42,817 bases of DNA from an uncultured bacterium (GTDB lineage Bacteria > Patescibacteriota > Gracilibacteria > Absconditabacterales > Absconditicoccaceae). Location of the stretch: assembly GCA_937872535.1 (NCBI GenBank), contig CALMTC010000016.1, positions 105,081 to 147,897 of the forward strand. The letters run 5' to 3'. The position numbers and the translations under genes were made by a program. The notes below the pieces were generated by a model that saw only the letters and a program-made list of their open reading frames with translations, made no database searches and was not told the origin of the DNA. Below, one piece after another: positions 41,640 through 42,817 of the stretch. Within the stretch, counting starts at the first letter, position 1, and every line of letters starts with the position of its first letter.

Positions 41640-42365
41640 ATGATGAAAAAAATATTTTTTAGTATAGTTGGTATTATTGTTATTTGTTTTGGATTTTTTT
41701 ATCTTTCAAAGTCGAGGAGTTTTCAGTTTTTTGGCGGTATGGTAAATAGTATAAAGACGGATAAGAATATGGTGGCTTTGACTTTTGATGACGGGCCGAC
41801 GAGTGGGAATAGTGAGAGAGTCTTGGAGATTTTGGCGAGACATGCTGTGAAGGCTAGTTTTTTTGTGATAGGGCAGGAGATTGAAAAGTGTCCAGAATGT
41901 CTGAAGAGTATCATAGAGGCTGGGCACCAAGTGGGTAATCACTCGTATTCTCATCAGAGAATGGTTTTTAAAACGCCGAGTTTTATTCAGGAGGAGATTA
42001 AAAAAACTGATGAACTTATAAGAAATGCTAGCTATAGCGGGGAAATTTTATTTAGGACGCCTTATGGAAAGAGACTTTTTTTGGCAACTTATTATTTGTG
42101 GAAGTATCGTAAACCTAATGTTTTCTTTGATGTAGAGCCAGAAACTTATGTGGCGGGGCACAAAAATATTGTCGATTATGTTCTTCAAAATACTCATTCT
42201 GGAAGTATTATTTTGCTTCATCCTATGTATGGAACTGGTAATCAATCATTGGCGGGGCTGGATGAAATTATTAGCAGTCTAAAAGCTAGATGATTTCAAT
42301 TTGTGACGGTTGACGAGCTTATGAAGGCGACTGGAGTGAGGCCAAATTTTTGGTTTGTCAGATAG
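41640..42365 (+). CDS. Membrane-anchored polysaccharide deacetylase (NodB homology, CE4)
   Basis: 241 residues from ATG 41640 or 41643. The N-terminal helix IFFSIVGIIVICFGFFYL is an anchor or signal. The NodB domain starts VALTFDDGPTSG (D50, D51). It continues SFFVIGQEI and GHQVGNHSYSHQRM, whose two histidines with D51 bind the metal. RTPYGKR and IILLHPMYG are the remaining catalytic motifs. It removes N-acetyl groups from peptidoglycan or another glycan outside the cell (family knowledge). One TGA-Gly occurs near the C-terminus (KARGFQF). It shares the strand of the cas12a fragment but has its own AT element upstream. Its 3' end overlaps the convergent transposase frame. Confidence 0.93.
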
Positions 42366-42817
42366 TTTTTTGTGCTGTTGCAGCGAAAAGTTTACACTTA
42401 GTGGATAAGATAATGAAGAGGTAAGTTTTTGCAAGGGAGTACAAGACATATTGAGTCAGTAGTGTTTTCTCTTGTTGTTATAATACGACAACCGAAGGTT
42501 GTTGTGGTAAGATAGTTGGTCGATAGACCAATCTATTTTCCGATACTTTACACACCTTTCTTTCCATGTTTTATGATACCTTTCGATTTTCCCATTATGT
42601 TCTGGACAATACGGTGCATTTCTGTACCATGTTATTCAGAGATCTTCAATCGCAAGTTGGAATCTCGAGCTAAACTCTCTTCCTTGGTCGGTTCTAATTG
42701 CTTGGATCACAAAGGGAGAGTTTTTTTGTAAATGGAGAAGGAAGTTTGCACTCTCATAATCCCCATGTCACTCATACACTTTTGAGTAAACCCACCTCGA
42801 ACAATCATCTATTGCTG
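42279..42817 (-). CDS. DDE transposase (rve/IS481- or IS3-like), partial
   Basis: The frame enters from the right window edge and reads AIDDCSRWVYSKVYEGHGDY, then IRTDQGREFSSRFQ and NAPYCPEHNGKIERYHKTWK. These give the D-D-34-E catalytic set of the retroviral integrase superfamily. The C-terminal part NNKRKHYGLNMSCTPLQKLT is the usual end of such transposases. After it the frame runs another 45 codons to a TAG inside the deacetylase gene, so the element's natural end is probably near 42370-42420. Three TGA glycines in frame show that it is adapted to code 25. The 5' part lies outside the window. Confidence 0.85.
42370..42817 (-). mobile_element. Insertion sequence, right part cut by the window edge
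   Basis: The element carries the DDE transposase on the minus strand. Its left end is likely near 42370-42390, where TGTGCTGTTGCAGCGAAAAG begins; GTGCTGTTGCA also occurs at 36131. Neither the opposite terminal repeat nor a target duplication can be seen here. Confidence 0.6.

Noticed and set aside
41479-41667. Continuation of the cas12a frame into the deacetylase start
   Set aside because: TAA at 41476 and a TAG near 41536 interrupt the frame, and the stretch between does not resemble Cas12a.
40584-42817. A CRISPR array next to the cas12a fragment
   Set aside because: Only one repeat core was found on either strand; no regularly spaced repeats exist in the window.

Overview
This is AT-rich bacterial DNA from a lineage that reads TGA as glycine (genetic code 25). 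Nearly every gene holds in-frame TGA codons, many at invariant glycines: the MnmA SGGVDS loop, the DnaE GPGRGS motif, the P-loop of the T4SS-like ATPase, and prepilin cleavage sites. TAA and TAG are the only stops. This code, with the CPR-style gene set (UPF0489 protein, pseudopilins, FtsK, VirD4-like ATPase, many small membrane proteins), points to Candidatus Gracilibacteria (BD1-5) or Absconditabacteria (SR1). I cannot decide between them from the sequence. Conventional TGA-stop gene calling would shatter most genes here; all coordinates below use TGA = Gly.

Layout. 1-6.3 kb: a HEPN-like protein overlapping a UPF0489 protein, then a secreted protein of about 1,530 residues (leucine-rich repeats, DUF11-like, Myxo-type disulfide repeat, SLH-like C-terminus). 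6.4-11.3 kb: UvrD helicase, MnmA, a hypothetical gene, RNase HI. 11.3-16.2 kb: a membrane-anchored unknown on the minus strand, then a small membrane protein and a VirD4/HerA-like ATPase on the plus strand. 16.4-22.6 kb: Dus, a secreted CAP protein, TruD, DsbB, an SH3-like secreted protein, and a minus-strand operon (4-TM holin-like protein, small membrane protein, membrane-tethered HTH protein). 22.8-29.5 kb: tRNA-Arg and tRNA-Cys, then a replication/repair run of PolB-type 3'-5' exonuclease, PHP-less DnaE, RNase HII and UvrC. 29.8-34.9 kb: FtsK, then four type IV pilus minor pilin genes. 35.0-40.6 kb, minus strand: several small unknown proteins, a secreted helical protein, a leucine-rich repeat protein, an MFS transporter and an M16 zinc protease. 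40.8-42.8 kb: a truncated Cas12a N-terminus carrying a Cas12a-type CRISPR repeat inside its reading frame, a polysaccharide deacetylase, and a DDE (rve) transposase cut by the window end.

Most notable. (1) The cas12a 5' fragment contains a repeat that matches the Cas12a crRNA hairpin; it looks like a collapsed type V-A locus next to an insertion sequence, or a repurposed mini-protein. (2) The replicase arrangement is unusual: a DEDDy exonuclease sits exactly where the PHP domain of DnaE should be and is separated from the PHP-less polymerase by a single in-frame TAG. Dispersed palindromes (GACGCGATTAATCGCGTC core), a two-copy AT-rich repeat and a recurrent AT-rich half-palindrome near start codons make up most of the intergenic structure.
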